NCBI GenBank assembly: GCA_036768485.1 | Contig: JAVLUZ010000154.1 | Span: forward strand, 44,081,458 to 44,145,457 | From: Mermis nigrescens | Lineage: Eukaryota > Nematoda > Enoplea > Mermithida > Mermithidae | DNA length: 64,000 nucleotides | Reading direction: 5' to 3' | Shown: in pieces, positions 25,201-31,980 of the stretch | How positions within the stretch are numbered: the first letter of the stretch is position 1 | Layout: each line of letters begins with the position of its first letter | Made by a program: the position numbers and the translations under genes | Notes under the pieces: generated by a model | What the model saw: the letters and a program-made list of their open reading frames with translations, nothing else | Databases searched by the model: none | Told to the model about the DNA's origin: nothing

Positions 25201-28200
25201 TAACTTCTGGGGGTGCATACCCCCAAACCCCCCTCACGCCCATGTGTGCTCCTAGCTAGCCGTCGTGTTTTGAGTCGGACATTTCTTCATTTTTTTACCG
25301 ATTATTCCATTTTTAATCGGATGCACTTAAGAGCGATGAAGCCGTGCAATATTTAGCAAAAATATTCAATTTTTTCATATAAAATTAGCTTTTTCGAAAT
25401 TCTTATCAAATAGGGCAAAATAAATAAAAAAAGTGAAAGTGGTAGAAAGCGGTCAAAATATAAAAATTGGGAACTGGGAACTATTTGAATACTAAAAATT
25501 TGAAATAAGATAAAAATGAATGAAAAACGGATCTCGTGGTAAGAAGGCTAGCAATTAATCGTATATTGTCAGCGTTTGAGGCATTTGATTAATCACTACA
25601 ACTAATCGGCCAACCAACCAGCCAACTAGCCAACCAAACAACCAACCAACCAAGCTCAACAAAAGGGACCCCGGTACCTTCAGAATTAAAATCCATTGCT
25701 GTTACTATGAGAAGTATTTTGTAAATGTTTCAGTGAAAATCTGAATGTTTTGGGCTAAATAATTGCGATTTTCGACAAGCTTTTTATTGGGTGATTTTTT
25801 CATCTTTACGCATCCTGCTCCGACCATTTTATTGGAAGAACCTTATTGAACTTTGGATTTTTCGGTCACTAATTTGTTTTTTCAGCACTTTCGGCTTTTT
25901 TTGATAATTTATAAGTACTGCTGTTCTGACCCTGTAGGCATCAAGCACATCCGTGGAATCTGGTGAGACAAAAATGTTGCGGAAAACGTGTCAAAAATTC
26001 AAATCGTCGAAAATTTAAATAAAAACCCAATTCGATTTTATTTATTTTAAATTCGCAGAATTTTAGTTCCTTTAAAAAAATGCTCAGACTTTTTTAATTT
26101 TTCACTGGGGTTTTGCCACTTCAGCATCTTCTCCTTTAATACTCGAGCAAAAAAATTATTCGACTTTCTAAAGCAATGCCCTGGTGTACAAAATATTTTA
26201 GAGAATGTACCGGATAAAAATGAATTTTGCATTGTCACAAAATGACTTCTTGTTTGGCGTAAGCCCCCAAACTTTAATCTGAGTCGTTTAATTGTTGCAA
26301 TTGCTCTTTTCACGGCTTTTTTCTAAGCCAGGTTTTGAAACTTGAAATTCTGAATAGGTGGGCCAGTAGCTTTGTGGCATTAGTTAAGCGCAAGCGTAGG
26401 CAGGGCCTGAATTCTGGCGGGTCTAAGAATTTACATATGTAAATAAGTTTATGATAAGGCCAATGGCAAAAAGCATAATTGAGGTCGATCATCAAAGTCT
26501 ATCCGTTAGCATAAAAAAATCACATATAAAGACGATGAAAAGTTTTCAAATTTTAAATCTGGCGATACGGACTCACCGGTGTGTAAAAGTCGGCATCCCT
26601 GATTCTCGGGGTCCAAAAATTTTTAAAACGTCGAACATCTTCCGAAAAAAATTATCCTAGGAGTAAAATATATTAATGTTCGACGTTTTGTGTCCATAGA
26701 TGGGCCGTAACAAAGTTCTGGGGTTGTGGTCGGGTGAAATCGCCACAAATGCTACTAAAAATAGATATCTAAGGGTCTACAATGATCAGCTGTGGAGGGG
26801 GTTGAGTTCCTGCGAAGGTGGCTGTAAACCCTCCAGACCCCTCCCCCTACGCCCATGTGTATTTGTGTCCTCCTGTCTATTGATCACAAAATTTGGCAGA
26901 AAAGCGAGAGAATAAATATGAAAATTAGTCCCTGATCTCTTGTGTTCTGGAGCCCGGGCCATAAATGTGTGTGTGACTTGGAGTTGGATCCCTGGAACCT
27001 AAAAAAAGCTCACCGAATTTGATACTTGTCCATAATTGAATTTTTGGCACTTTTTAGGGGTTTCCCTTATTCAGACCTCCGGAATACGGTTGCTGCGCAT
27101 CCCATCTACGGTTCGCAGCAGCCAAAGTCAGAGGGCCCCTTGGGGTAAAATCGCAAATTTGCACTAAAAATTAAATTCTGCTGAGTCTGAAAGACCCACC
27201 TTGGGGGGTCTTTCAGATTCTGGGGAGTCAAGACTATTCGTAGGCTTAGGGGAATCTCCCCCCTCAGAATATGGCGGACCTCGCAAATCTGCGGACCCCT
27301 ACAATTGAATTTTCGGTGCTTTTTTGGCTATTTTACCTCATCGGACCCCCAGAATTCGGCTGCTGCTTATCTATGGTCCAGACCACACGGTCCTTTTCAG
27401 CTACATTGAACAGCTTAAACTGAATTTCGAGCACGTGTTTTCGTTGAACAGTTTTCGAATTTTAAAACATTACACTCCGTTAGCTTAAATTTATCACGTC
27501 TCTTCAGTTTGTTCCCATTGGCTGTCAAGGACGGCATGCAGGTGGCGTTCTTTGCCCTTTTCATCGCTTATTATGTGTGGATAACGGATGTGATTAGATT
27601 TGGAAAGAAGCCAAATAATCCTACGGCTGCTCGAACGGTTAATGTAAACGATAAGCATTTGTATTGTTAAGCCGTTTAATGAAGTGCGTGTCTTAGGGAA
27701 AAATCAATTAATTTGAGAGATACCACGGCGATAAATGTTTAGTGTACAATCATAACCCCATGGGTTTACTGTGTTCAATCATTCGCGTGCAGACCATTCG
27801 CATGAGCCATTTCATATTCAGTTTGTCTTTGAAAGCTTGTTTATCTGCCGAATATGCGTTGTGTATATTTTCTGAGGGAACTAATTTGCTAGATTTGGAT
27901 TTTAGTACATATTTAGGAAAGTTGGGGAATTTATGAAGGGATAATCCGAAAAATGTTGGAAAACTAGTTAGGTACTGTGATTTTCACAAAATACCGGTGA
28001 AATGTGTTTTTATTGCTGTTATGATTAAAGTTTCGTTTTTTGCCCTCGTATTCAGGAGAATGCATGTCATATTTTCTTAAGTTTGCAATGCATTATTTTT
28101 ACACTTTGACTTAATTCATCGTGCTTATAATGCTTTCTGGATTTATTTGATTGACTTCTTGTTTCAAAATTTCCTGAATTTTTCGAAATTTTCAAATTTT

Positions 28201-29313
28201 TTTCGAAATTTTCACATTTTTTCTTTACATGCTTTATACACGCACACACGGATACTGCTGTCTAGGCATACAGTAAGACAAAGTTTTAAGTTTGACGGTC
28301 CACTTTATGTTTTGATCAGCAAAGCTCCTGTAATTAGCATGTATTCATGTAATAACTTTATTTCGAAGTTATAGGGTTCGCCTGTCGTTTCAACGCAAAT
28401 CTTTAAGTCTGAAATCTGGCATTTCGCCAAATGTCTAAATATTTTTTATGTCCGAAAGTTAAATTTGGTTTAATCAAGTTTATTCCTAAATCGTATGGTT
28501 GTACGAATAGATGATTCAATAAAATTTGAATTTATTCGAAGTAATAATGTTGGATTAGAAATTTTGAATGGGTTGTAGACTCCTGGAATCCGGAAGAACT
28601 CCACAATTATTTTTTTTTAAAGGTTTCTTCTCTTTTTTCGTAAAAAATTGGGGGGGGTTTATCCTTTCAACCAGACATGGGCGTGGAGGTTCGGGGGGGG
28701 TATGCACCCCCTTAGAGGTTTGAATACCCCCCCTCCCAGAAATGAAAATACCCCTCTCCCAGAAATTAAATTTTGAAATTTTTTTGGCTTTTTTAGCGAT
28801 TTTTTGATGCCATTGGATAGTGCTCGATGAGAAACGTCGAAAAGTGGTGTTTTCTCGCCATACGACCATTTTTAAGACCATTTTTGACCTTTGAAAATTT
28901 TTTCACCCCCCCAGAATTTCGGTGCTGCCCACCTATGCTTTCAACCATTTTCTTCTCGATCTTTGATGTTTTTGGAAGCCTTCCAATAGAATTCAATTTT
29001 GAATTCAAATTAAAATCCGTTGCCTTCGAATTGCTCAGCAGCTTGTCCGGAACCTAAAAAAAATTTAATTTATTTTCAATCTCAATCAATTTAAATTTAC
29101 CAAAATTATTGTGTTCAGGTTGCATTCCACATCAGCATCGTTGTTGGATTCCTCCTCTGCGTTTCTTCCATGCTAATTTCTCCGCCAATTCGTTATCCCG
29201 ATTTGTTTACCGTTTTGATTTCTTTGTATTGTTGTTTACACTTTTGTTCTTTTTTGGTGTTGTTTTATTGCAGACAATTTGTTGGTTATTCCTTAAAATC
29301 TAAATCTGAATAA
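4084..29313 (+). CDS. ALG6: ALG6, dolichyl-P-Glc:Man9GlcNAc2-PP-dolichol alpha-1,3-glucosyltransferase (3' seven exons, spliced)
   Basis: ALG6 is a multi-pass ER membrane enzyme that adds the first glucose to the lipid-linked Man9GlcNAc2 oligosaccharide, using dolichyl-phosphate-glucose, before the glycan is transferred to protein. Seven exons are recognised: 4084-4265, 8779-8914, 10433-10518, 16719-16874, 21161-21229, 27508-27643 and 29119-29313. Every junction has AG/GT ends and matching phase, and the sum is 960 nt (319 residues plus stop). Family blocks appear in the right order: YNCVSLG, NYKQMELYHALP, WLPF, RLFPLDRGIFE, DKVANFWC, YLFSFQVHEKSILL, WFLLIS, LFPLAVKDG, RYPDLF. The family is about 500 residues, so the N-terminal ~40%, including the luminal acidic loop, is missing and should lie upstream of the window. 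The HEKS block separates ALG6/ALG8 from other transferases, and the DKVANFWC block fits ALG6 best. Exons 5-7 recur twice downstream. Introns are 1.5-6.3 kb and consist of repeats. Confidence 0.93.
4690..7590. mobile_element. Foldback-type element 1 in ALG6 intron 1
   Basis: The left part has degenerate units of ~350-370 bp, each marked by TTTACACTCAATACCGAG-like words (4850, 5222, 5583, 5933), followed by ~160-bp units with GTGTAAAGTTTACACT (6.08-6.39 kb). The stretch 6585-6745 returns as its reverse complement at 7195-7588. The left part also matches 58.66-61.1 kb. No protein was recognised. Confidence 0.7.
7288..7521. mobile_element. MITE inserted in the right arm of foldback element 1
   Basis: Ends CATACTTGGGCGATAGCC and (inverted) CACACCTGGGCAGTGGGC. 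Flanks TACATAGG and CACATCGG match at 6 of 8 positions. The left arm of the foldback (near 6650) lacks it and reads straight through, giving an internal empty site. Inside are repeated CAGCCCATCC words. Confidence 0.65.
7600..8778. other. Rest of ALG6 intron 1, no gene recognised
   Basis: AT-rich with scattered TTTACAC and TGTAAAG words (7810, 7840, 8045, 8425). Confidence 0.5.
8779..8914 (+). CDS. ALG6: ALG6 exon 2 (WLPF...RLFPLDRGIFE)
   Basis: The acceptor is TATTTTTAAG|A. The first base completes the GG left by the previous exon to give Gly. The exon then reads MLKFVMLS, a membrane segment ending VIWLPFL, and RLFPLDRGIFE, the family motif that precedes DKVANFWC. Length is 136 nt, ending in phase 0 at GAG|GTTATC. 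There is no ATG-to-stop ORF here on the + strand, so simple ORF calling misses it. Confidence 0.92.
8960..9080. repeat. AT-rich palindromic TTAATTAA tract
   Basis: Alternating TTAATTAAT and AATTGATT words, self-complementary. Confidence 0.7.
9136..9166 (+). repeat. Interstitial telomere-like (TTAGGC)n
   Basis: Four consecutive TTAGGC units, preceded by degenerate GGCTTACGGC and followed by TTAGGG. TTAGGC is the nematode telomere repeat. Confidence 0.8.
9443..9535. repeat. Dispersed direct repeat, copy A
   Basis: AATCGGACCAAAATTTAATTGCA, then a TTTATC...TTGGATAA block, repeated at 10061-10150. Confidence 0.6.
10061..10150. repeat. Dispersed direct repeat, copy B
   Basis: Second copy of the 9443 repeat, about 80% alike by eye. 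The AT-rich DNA between the two holds nothing recognisable. Confidence 0.6.
10433..10518 (+). CDS. ALG6: ALG6 exon 3 (DKVANFWC)
   Basis: The acceptor TTAATTTTTGAG is followed in phase 0 by DKVANFWC, directly continuing GIFE of exon 2, then ASSVVFKWRRYFDNGQMALI. The donor is ATATG|GTAAAC. Length is 86 nt, ending two bases into a codon (TG). Confidence 0.93.
10845..11240. repeat. GTGTAAAG / CTTTACAC motif array in ALG6 intron 3
   Basis: GTGTAAAG occurs near 10868, 10975, 11076, 11104 and 11190, and its reverse near 10850, 11012 and 11230. The same word defines the foldback elements at 4.7-6.4 kb and 58.7-63.6 kb, so this is probably a remnant of one. Confidence 0.6.
11612..11875 (-). mobile_element. 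MITE family 2
   Basis: Starts CCTAGGTGGGTAGCACC and ends CACGCCCATGTGTG. Carries the family core CATCGAGCACTATCCAATGG. Flanks TAGGGGGG and GTGGGGGG agree at 6 of 8 bases. Confidence 0.8.
11880..12235. repeat. Diverged MITE family 3 relative
   Basis: Follows the family 3 order: C-rich start, AATTCCCTGAAAATTCGTAGAAAAGG, the motif GGCGCTTCGCCGCC near 12011, GGTGGAGCATCGTCAGAAAC, and a CTGCGCACGTCTG end. Confidence 0.6.
12236..12640. other. AT-rich intron DNA, nothing recognised
   Basis: No open frame with coding character and no repeat shared with other parts of the window. Confidence 0.5.
12644..12914 (+). mobile_element. MITE family 2
   Basis: Starts CACGCCTGGGCGTGGGGGTT and ends TGCTGCCCACGTATA. 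The core CCAATGGATAGTGCTTGATG is present. No clear target duplication, because a second MITE-like block follows directly. Confidence 0.75.
12930..13310. repeat. Diverged MITE family 3 relative
   Basis: CATACATTGG start, CACCCCGCCAGAATT, GGGCATTGTCAGAAACGCC and an ATGCTGTGCGTGTCAG end match the order of the element at 42-458. Confidence 0.6.
13766..13940 (+). mobile_element. MITE family 4
   Basis: Starts CACGTAGCTGGCCGTCC and ends (inverted) CAGGCACGTA. Internal AACACCAATTTTGGGG and AAAAATAGCACAAAATAACG are shared with 18723 and 19489. A TGTTAA word is shared by the two flanks. Confidence 0.7.
14384..15178. mobile_element. Foldback element with 19-bp subrepeats
   Basis: Left arm 14384-14620 (CCGGAAACAGAACCAGAC ... 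GGGTAGTTCCGTAACT) returns inverted at 14894-15178 (AGTTCCGGAACTACCCCACT ... GTCTGGTTCCGG). The inner arms are built of 19-bp units of the form CTTGTGAACCTCAGTGGCG: at least six on the right, and three or four in reverse on the left. A family 2 MITE sits in the loop. Confidence 0.8.
14629..14893 (+). mobile_element. MITE family 2 with exact target duplication
   Basis: Starts CACACATGGGCGTGGGGGGT and ends GCTGCCCATCTATG. Flanked by CTTGTGCA at 14621-14628 and 14894-14901. It is 265 bp long and inserted in a 19-bp subrepeat of the foldback element. Confidence 0.9.
15180..16150. other. ALG6 intron 3 DNA, nothing recognised
   Basis: Several short open frames (15392-15574 minus, 15685-15873 plus, 15727-15996 minus) lack motifs, consistent splice sites or repeats. 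Confidence 0.4.
16151..16156 (-). terminator. Pol III terminator of the tRNA-Leu
   Basis: A T6 run in the tRNA transcript sense starts a few bases beyond the discriminator base. Confidence 0.7.
16159..16276 (-). tRNA. tRNA-Leu (CAA anticodon) with intron
   Basis: Read on the minus strand, the 5' half starts GACAGGATGGCCGAGCGGTC and carries an A box (TGGCCGAGCGG). The anticodon stem CCAGA is followed by loop CTCAAG with anticodon CAA. An intron of about 34 nt follows directly after the anticodon. The stem closes with TCTGG, then a long leucine-type variable arm (GTCCTCG...GAGGGC), a T arm with a perfect B box (GGTTCAAATCC) and an acceptor 3' half CTCCTGTC plus discriminator A. A run of six T (A16151-16156 on the + strand) three bases downstream is a Pol III terminator. 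It lies antisense inside ALG6 intron 3. Confidence 0.95.
16719..16874 (+). CDS. ALG6: ALG6 exon 4 (LFSFQVHEKSILL)
   Basis: The acceptor is TTTGTTCAG|C. TG+C gives Cys, followed by LVTTLLLCLPSIALTLW, a second hydrophobic stretch, and YLFSFQVHEKSILLVAV, the hallmark motif of the family. The donor is GCGGT|GTAAGT. Length is 156 nt, from phase 2 in to phase 2 out. Overlapping ATG-started frames in the same place are shadows. Confidence 0.95.
17653..17837 (-). mobile_element. hAT-type MITE family 1 in ALG6 intron 4
   Basis: Starts CAGGGCGGATTTAGGCGGGG and ends (inverted) CAGTAGCGGATCCAGG. Flanks TTTATTGA and TTTAATGA differ at one position. Confidence 0.85.
18189..18425 (+). mobile_element. MITE family 2 in ALG6 intron 4
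   Basis: Starts CACACCTGGGCGTGGGGGTT and ends TGCTGCTCACGTATG. Flanks ATTATGGG and GTTATGGA share TTATGG. Confidence 0.82.
18723..18879 (+). mobile_element. MITE family 4 with exact target duplication
   Basis: Starts CAGCACGTAGCTGG and ends AGCTACGTGCCTG. Flanked by GGACAGAG at 18715-18722 and 18880-18887. It is 157 bp. Confidence 0.9.
18888..19488. other. ALG6 intron 4 DNA with one GGCGCGAAGCG motif
   Basis: GGCGCGAAGCGGGCG occurs near 19116. The region otherwise has no recognisable gene. Confidence 0.45.
19489..19655 (+). mobile_element. MITE family 4, ending at the tandem-array border
   Basis: Starts CAGGCACGTAGCTGGCCGTC. The right end is degenerate and finishes CGCCCTG, immediately before the TGTAACCGAT that opens copy 1 of the tandem unit. 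Confidence 0.65.
19835..19990 (+). repeat. Penelope-like 3' tail remnant, copy 1
   Basis: TTAAATTTGTTTTAATTTACC ... GGTTTACAACTCTCGCTTAGCA is clearly related to the DNA just after the Penelope-like ORF at 56286-56420. Confidence 0.65.
19991..21160. other. AT-rich DNA before ALG6 exon 5 (copy 1)
   Basis: Long T-rich stretches shared at lower identity with 31.98-33.06 and 44.92-46.0 kb. A mixed pattern of small indels and no frame conservation marks it as non-coding. Confidence 0.6.
21161..21229 (+). CDS. ALG6: ALG6 exon 5, array copy 1
   Basis: The acceptor is CCTTTTTCAG|A. GT+A gives Val, then PALISFENEPFAVGWFLLIS, matching the family's WFLLIS membrane segment. The donor is TTAAG|GTTCGA, leaving AG. 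Length is 69 nt. This is the first exon inside the tandem unit. Confidence 0.9.
21627..22028 (+). mobile_element. MITE family 3, copy 1 of array
   Basis: Starts CATACATTGCACAGTATGGG and ends CCCCCAGATCATGTATG. Contains GGCGCGAAGCGCC at 21831-21843. Flanks ACGACGAC and GCGATGAC agree at 6 of 8. Confidence 0.82.
22208..22307. other. Assembly gap (100 N)
   Basis: Exactly 100 N, the conventional size for a gap of unknown length. The flanks are CTTTATA and CCCAAAGTGGG. In copies 2 and 3 the same flanks enclose a ~1.14-kb terminal-inverted-repeat element. Confidence 0.98.
22308..22545 (-). mobile_element. tRNA-derived SINE, copy 1
   Basis: Read on the minus strand: a tRNA-like head with A-box-like GCCGAGTGGTAAAC and a perfect Pol III B box GGTTCGATTCC (22480-22490 region). 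Then a body with CAGCCTTTCATCCCACCGGG and GTCGATAAATGGG, and a tail CCCACTTTGGG. The head resembles a Ser/Leu type tRNA but does not fold into a full cloverleaf, so it is not called as a tRNA gene. The body segment recalls conserved central parts of some invertebrate tRNA-SINEs (inference). In copies 2 and 3 the tail is where the TIR element inserted. Confidence 0.65.
23881..23992. repeat. TTAATATT palindromic tract, copy 1
   Basis: About 110 bp of alternating TTAATATTAAT / ATTAATAAT, strongly self-complementary. The same tract is at 36832-36943 and 49774-49885. Confidence 0.8.
24222..24388 (+). mobile_element. hAT-type MITE family 1, copy 1 of array
   Basis: Starts CAGTGGCGGATCTAGGATTT and ends (inverted) CAGGGGCGGATTTAGG. 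Flanks TCTTCGAC (24214-24221) and TATTCGAC (24389-24396) differ at one position. Confidence 0.88.
24750..24994 (+). mobile_element. MITE family 2, first of a head-to-head pair, copy 1
   Basis: Starts CACAAGTGGGCGTTAAGG and ends GCTGCACACCTATG. Left flank CTTCTAGC (24742-24749), right flank CTCCTAGC (24995-25002). Confidence 0.88.
25003..25248 (-). mobile_element. MITE family 2, second of a head-to-head pair, copy 1
   Basis: Starts CATAGGTGGGCAGCACC and ends CACGCCCATGTGTG. Flanked on both sides by CTCCTAGC (24995-25002 and 25249-25256). The two elements share the middle target copy. Confidence 0.9.
25609..25653. repeat. (CCAA)n microsatellite, copy 1
   Basis: Imperfect CCAACCAACCAG / CCAACTAG units. 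Also at 38550-38594 and 51498-51542. Confidence 0.85.
26695..26861 (-). mobile_element. Small MITE with exact target duplication, copy 1
   Basis: Starts CATAGATGGGCCGTAAC and ends CCTACGCCCATGTGTA. Flanked by TTTGTGTC at 26687-26694 and 26862-26869. It is 167 bp. The same insertion recurs near 39636-39802 and 52584-52750. Confidence 0.8.
27100..27374. repeat. MITE-like inverted-repeat block, copy 1
   Basis: Starts CATCTACGGTTCGCAGCAGCC and ends GGCTGCTGCTTATCTATG, an imperfect inverted repeat. Inside is a hairpin CTGAAAGACCC...GGGGGTCTTTCAG. Also near 40042-40316 and 52993-53270. No convincing target duplication. Confidence 0.6.
27508..27643 (+). CDS. ALG6: ALG6 exon 6, array copy 1 (LFPLAVKDG)
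   Basis: The acceptor is GTCTCTTCAG|T. AG+T gives Ser, then LFPLAVKDGMQVAFFALFIA, matching the FSLFPL-x-KDG block near the ALG6 C terminus, and a basic loop RFGKKPNNPTAAR. The preferred donor is GTTAAT|GTAAAC (phase 0). CGAACG|GTTAAT is also in phase 0 and would be two residues shorter. Confidence 0.9.
28672..28937 (+). mobile_element. MITE family 2 in ALG6 intron 6, copy 1 (filled site)
   Basis: Starts CAGACATGGGCGTGGAGG and ends GCTGCCCACCTATG. Flanked by CTTTCAAC at 28664-28671 and 28938-28945. Copy 3 of the array has the empty site at 54619-54626. Confidence 0.93.
29119..29313 (+). CDS. ALG6: ALG6 terminal exon 7, array copy 1
   Basis: The acceptor is GTGTTCAG|G, phase 0. The exon reads VAFHISIVVGFLLC, then SPPIRYPDLFTVLISLYCCL (the PPxxxPDLF block that opens the last membrane segments) and a short tail SLKSKSE before TAA. 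The stop TAA lies inside AATAAA at 29310-29315, a likely poly(A) signal, so the 3'UTR may be very short. Confidence 0.92.
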   Translation, partial: VAFHISIVVGFLLCVSSMLISPPIRYPDLFTVLISLYCCLHFCSFLVLFYCRQFVGYSLKSKSE

Positions 29314-29962
29314 AATTAGTTGTCACTTCCAAGCAGTGCAGCGAACAAAAAACTGAAAAGAGTTGGTTTGCACAGCATGGCCGATAGGGGGTCAAAAATT
29401 AAGCTTTTTTGGCCAAAATGGATTCAAAAACTGATATAATCGAAGAAGCAGCGTCAAAACTACGTTATTAAATAGTTTACGGTCAATTTGAAGGTTTTTT
29501 GAAGTAAATTTTCTATTTGCATAGGTGTTTGGCCTTCACTTCGCCTGATTTTCTACACAAAATCTCCCATTTTCTTATTCTGGTCGGTCTGCACAGCATG
29601 GTCGATCTGAGGGGGGTCAAAAATTCAGCCTTCTTTTAGGTAAAATAACCCCAAAAACTGATGTAGGCGCCTAAATAGCATTAAAAATACGTTTTTACAC
29701 AGTTTCCAGTCAATTTTTAGGACTTCTGCAGAAAATTTTAATTTCTATACGTCTTCGGCCTTCATTTCGACTCATTTTCTCCACAAAATTTTCCATTTCT
29801 CCATGCTGGCGATGCAGAATCCCCCTACGTGCATGTCTGGCTGAGACCTTTTGTTGGAGGGCAGCGACCAAATTTTAGGTGGGTCCTAGTCGTTACAAAA
29901 TATCGAAAATTTAATTGTGTCGTCTGCCGGATTTTGGGGTAGCCTTGATCGGCCGTCGTTAC

Positions 29963-30173
29963 CATAGGTGGGCAGCACCGAAATTCTTGGGGGGGGGTGA
30001 AAAAATTTTTAAAAGTCAAAAAATGGTCGAATGGCGAAAAAACACCATTTTTCAACGTTCCTCATCGAGCACGATCCAATGGCATCAAAAAATCGCCAAA
30101 AAAAGCAAAGAAGAATAAAAAATTGAATTCTGGGGTGCATACTCCCTTAACCTTCCCCCAACGCCCACGTGTG
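29963..30173 (-). mobile_element. MITE family 2 downstream of ALG6 exon 7, copy 1
   Basis: Starts CATAGGTGGGCAGCACCG and ends ACGCCCACGTGTG. Flanks GTCGTTAC and GTCGTCAC differ at one base. Confidence 0.88.
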
Positions 30174-30189
30174 GTCGTCACACATTCAA

Positions 30190-31640
30190 CTTTTTGAGCT
30201 AAACTTACGTCTAAAGCTTGTCTAAGTGCTAAAACAGCGGAAAAACTGTTAACTTCAATTTCAGGCACTTAATTTTTATGTACGGTTTTAGCTTTCATTT
30301 GTGTAATTCTCAAATTCTTTTTTCATTTTATGGCTCTAGACCCCATGCGCAATGTATTTTAGACCTATAACCTGCTTCTGGGGAAATAAAAGGGTCTACA
30401 TTCTGCAAGGCACTGAATACCGAGTTCTCGGGAGTGAATAGAACAAAACTGTTAAACATCGCCAAAATGCAAAAAAAATCATCTACGAGGGTACCTGGGA
30501 TTCTGGGAGTCTAAATACAGATGTTCAGGCCCTAGAATACAATAGAGGAAATACGAGACAAATAAATGAAAATCAGAAATTTTCATAAAATCACGTTAAA
30601 TCGATCGTGACATATTCGTTACGCTTGTTTGCATTAGGTAACAATTTTTGTGAGAATATTTTAGCACGAAAAAACTATCCTGTTTCGCATAAATCCTACG
30701 AATTTTCAACGACATTAAGCATATATCAGATCAATGCAATAATCGCAATCTGTCAGCTTGTTGTAATTTTAAGATTTATGACCGAAGTCGTGTGAAACGG
30801 ACTATAAATTACTGAGACTCAGATGCTGTATGATTTGCTCCTACGAATCCTCACGCACTTGTGGGGTTCTGTGGGAAGCATTGGTATAAGGAAAGCGCCC
30901 ATATTTTGGGTCTCAGAGATCCAAAATCACCAAAAATTCAAATTGTGCGCAATCTGGGAATCGGGAAATTATGATGAATTAGCACAAACTATGACCAAAA
31001 ATCATTACAAGCAATATAACGTGCAATACACGCTAACCAATCGGCTGTGTAAATACAGCGGTCCTGTATCTACTAGAGCGATAAGGACACAGCTTGTATT
31101 TGCCTTCGGGACTTACTTAGGTACCTACCTAAACTGCTCTCAGCGCTGGTCTGGTTCGCACTATCGCGGGCCGATTTCGAACCCAATGACCCTTGTAGAC
31201 CTACGGCTTCGATTTCCTCGGTCCTAATATTGCTGACCGCTACCTATCGGGAATCTCAGCAGCTACGCCCTAAATCCTAAAACTCGTACCTACCTAAATC
31301 CCGAAATCTCGGAATGCTCGCAAGGTCAGTTGAACTATCTCAACCCAACTCAAGTTGATAATTTAACTTCTTTTCTGAGGTCCGGGTAAAGCGAAAATGT
31401 TTTGGTTCCTAATTCGTGTAGCACTCTAAAATTCGAACACAACAACAGCGAGCTCTCAACTGGACAGTCATCATAAAATATTAAATATATTTTTAGTTAT
31501 TTTTGGGGTGAGAAAAGATATGAGAATTTCCACAAAACAAATAAAAGATATCATAAATTATTTACCCTTTTTCGCCCTGCTAAAATCCACAATGTAGCAT
31601 ATCTGCAAAATCACTATCTTTATTGAAGATTAAACCGCTC
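30190..31640. other. Distal part of unit copy 1, no gene recognised
   Basis: Holds a 134-codon open frame (30823-31227) without motif, codon pattern or splice context. The same DNA is at 43.13-44.58 kb. Confidence 0.4.
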
Positions 31641-31824
31641 TGTAACCGATTTTAATCGAATCGATGATTGTAAGATACAAATTAAATATGCTTTTTATAT
31701 TTATTTTTTATGAACTCAGAAGAAAGTAAATCATTTACGACTTACTTTGTCAAAAATATGCATCTCAACTCTCCTTCTTTCTACTGTTTCAAATACTGCT
31801 CACATGACCTGTAGCTTATATCCT

Positions 31825-31980
31825 TTAAATTCGTTGCAATTTACCAACATCCCACCTTTTTTCATTTTCTTTAAGTTTAAAATCTTTTATAATTCTCTTC
31901 ATAGTGTAATGGCAGGTTTAAACTTTAAGTTTCTCTTGGTTTACAACTCTCGCTTAGCAAGCTCATTTTCAAAAACCTAT
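31825..31980 (+). repeat. Penelope-like 3' tail remnant, copy 2
   Basis: Same segment as at 19835, near the start of tandem copy 2. Confidence 0.65.

Larger units (their letters stand above)
19656..31640 (+). repeat. Tandem unit, copy 1 (~12 kb as assembled, contains a gap)
   Basis: The unit starts at TGTAACCGATTTTAATCG, shared with 31641 and 44583. It carries ALG6 exons 5-7, a Penelope-like 3' tail, a SINE, and several MITEs. From the start to about 23.03 kb it differs from copies 2 and 3 by a few percent with indels (type a). From there to its end it is nearly identical to copy 2. It is about 1 kb shorter than copy 2 because of the 100-N gap. Confidence 0.9.

Noticed and set aside
28940..29060. 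Possible extra ALG6 exon before exon 7
   Set aside because: Copy 3 has a one-base indel and a MITE insertion in this stretch, and exons 6 and 7 already join in phase with the expected total length.
30823..31227. 134-codon open frame, repeated at 43765
   Set aside because: No motif, no splice or promoter context, contains local repeats (TACCTACCTAAA); absent from copy 3. The same protein in copies 1 and 2 follows from their near-identity and is not conservation.
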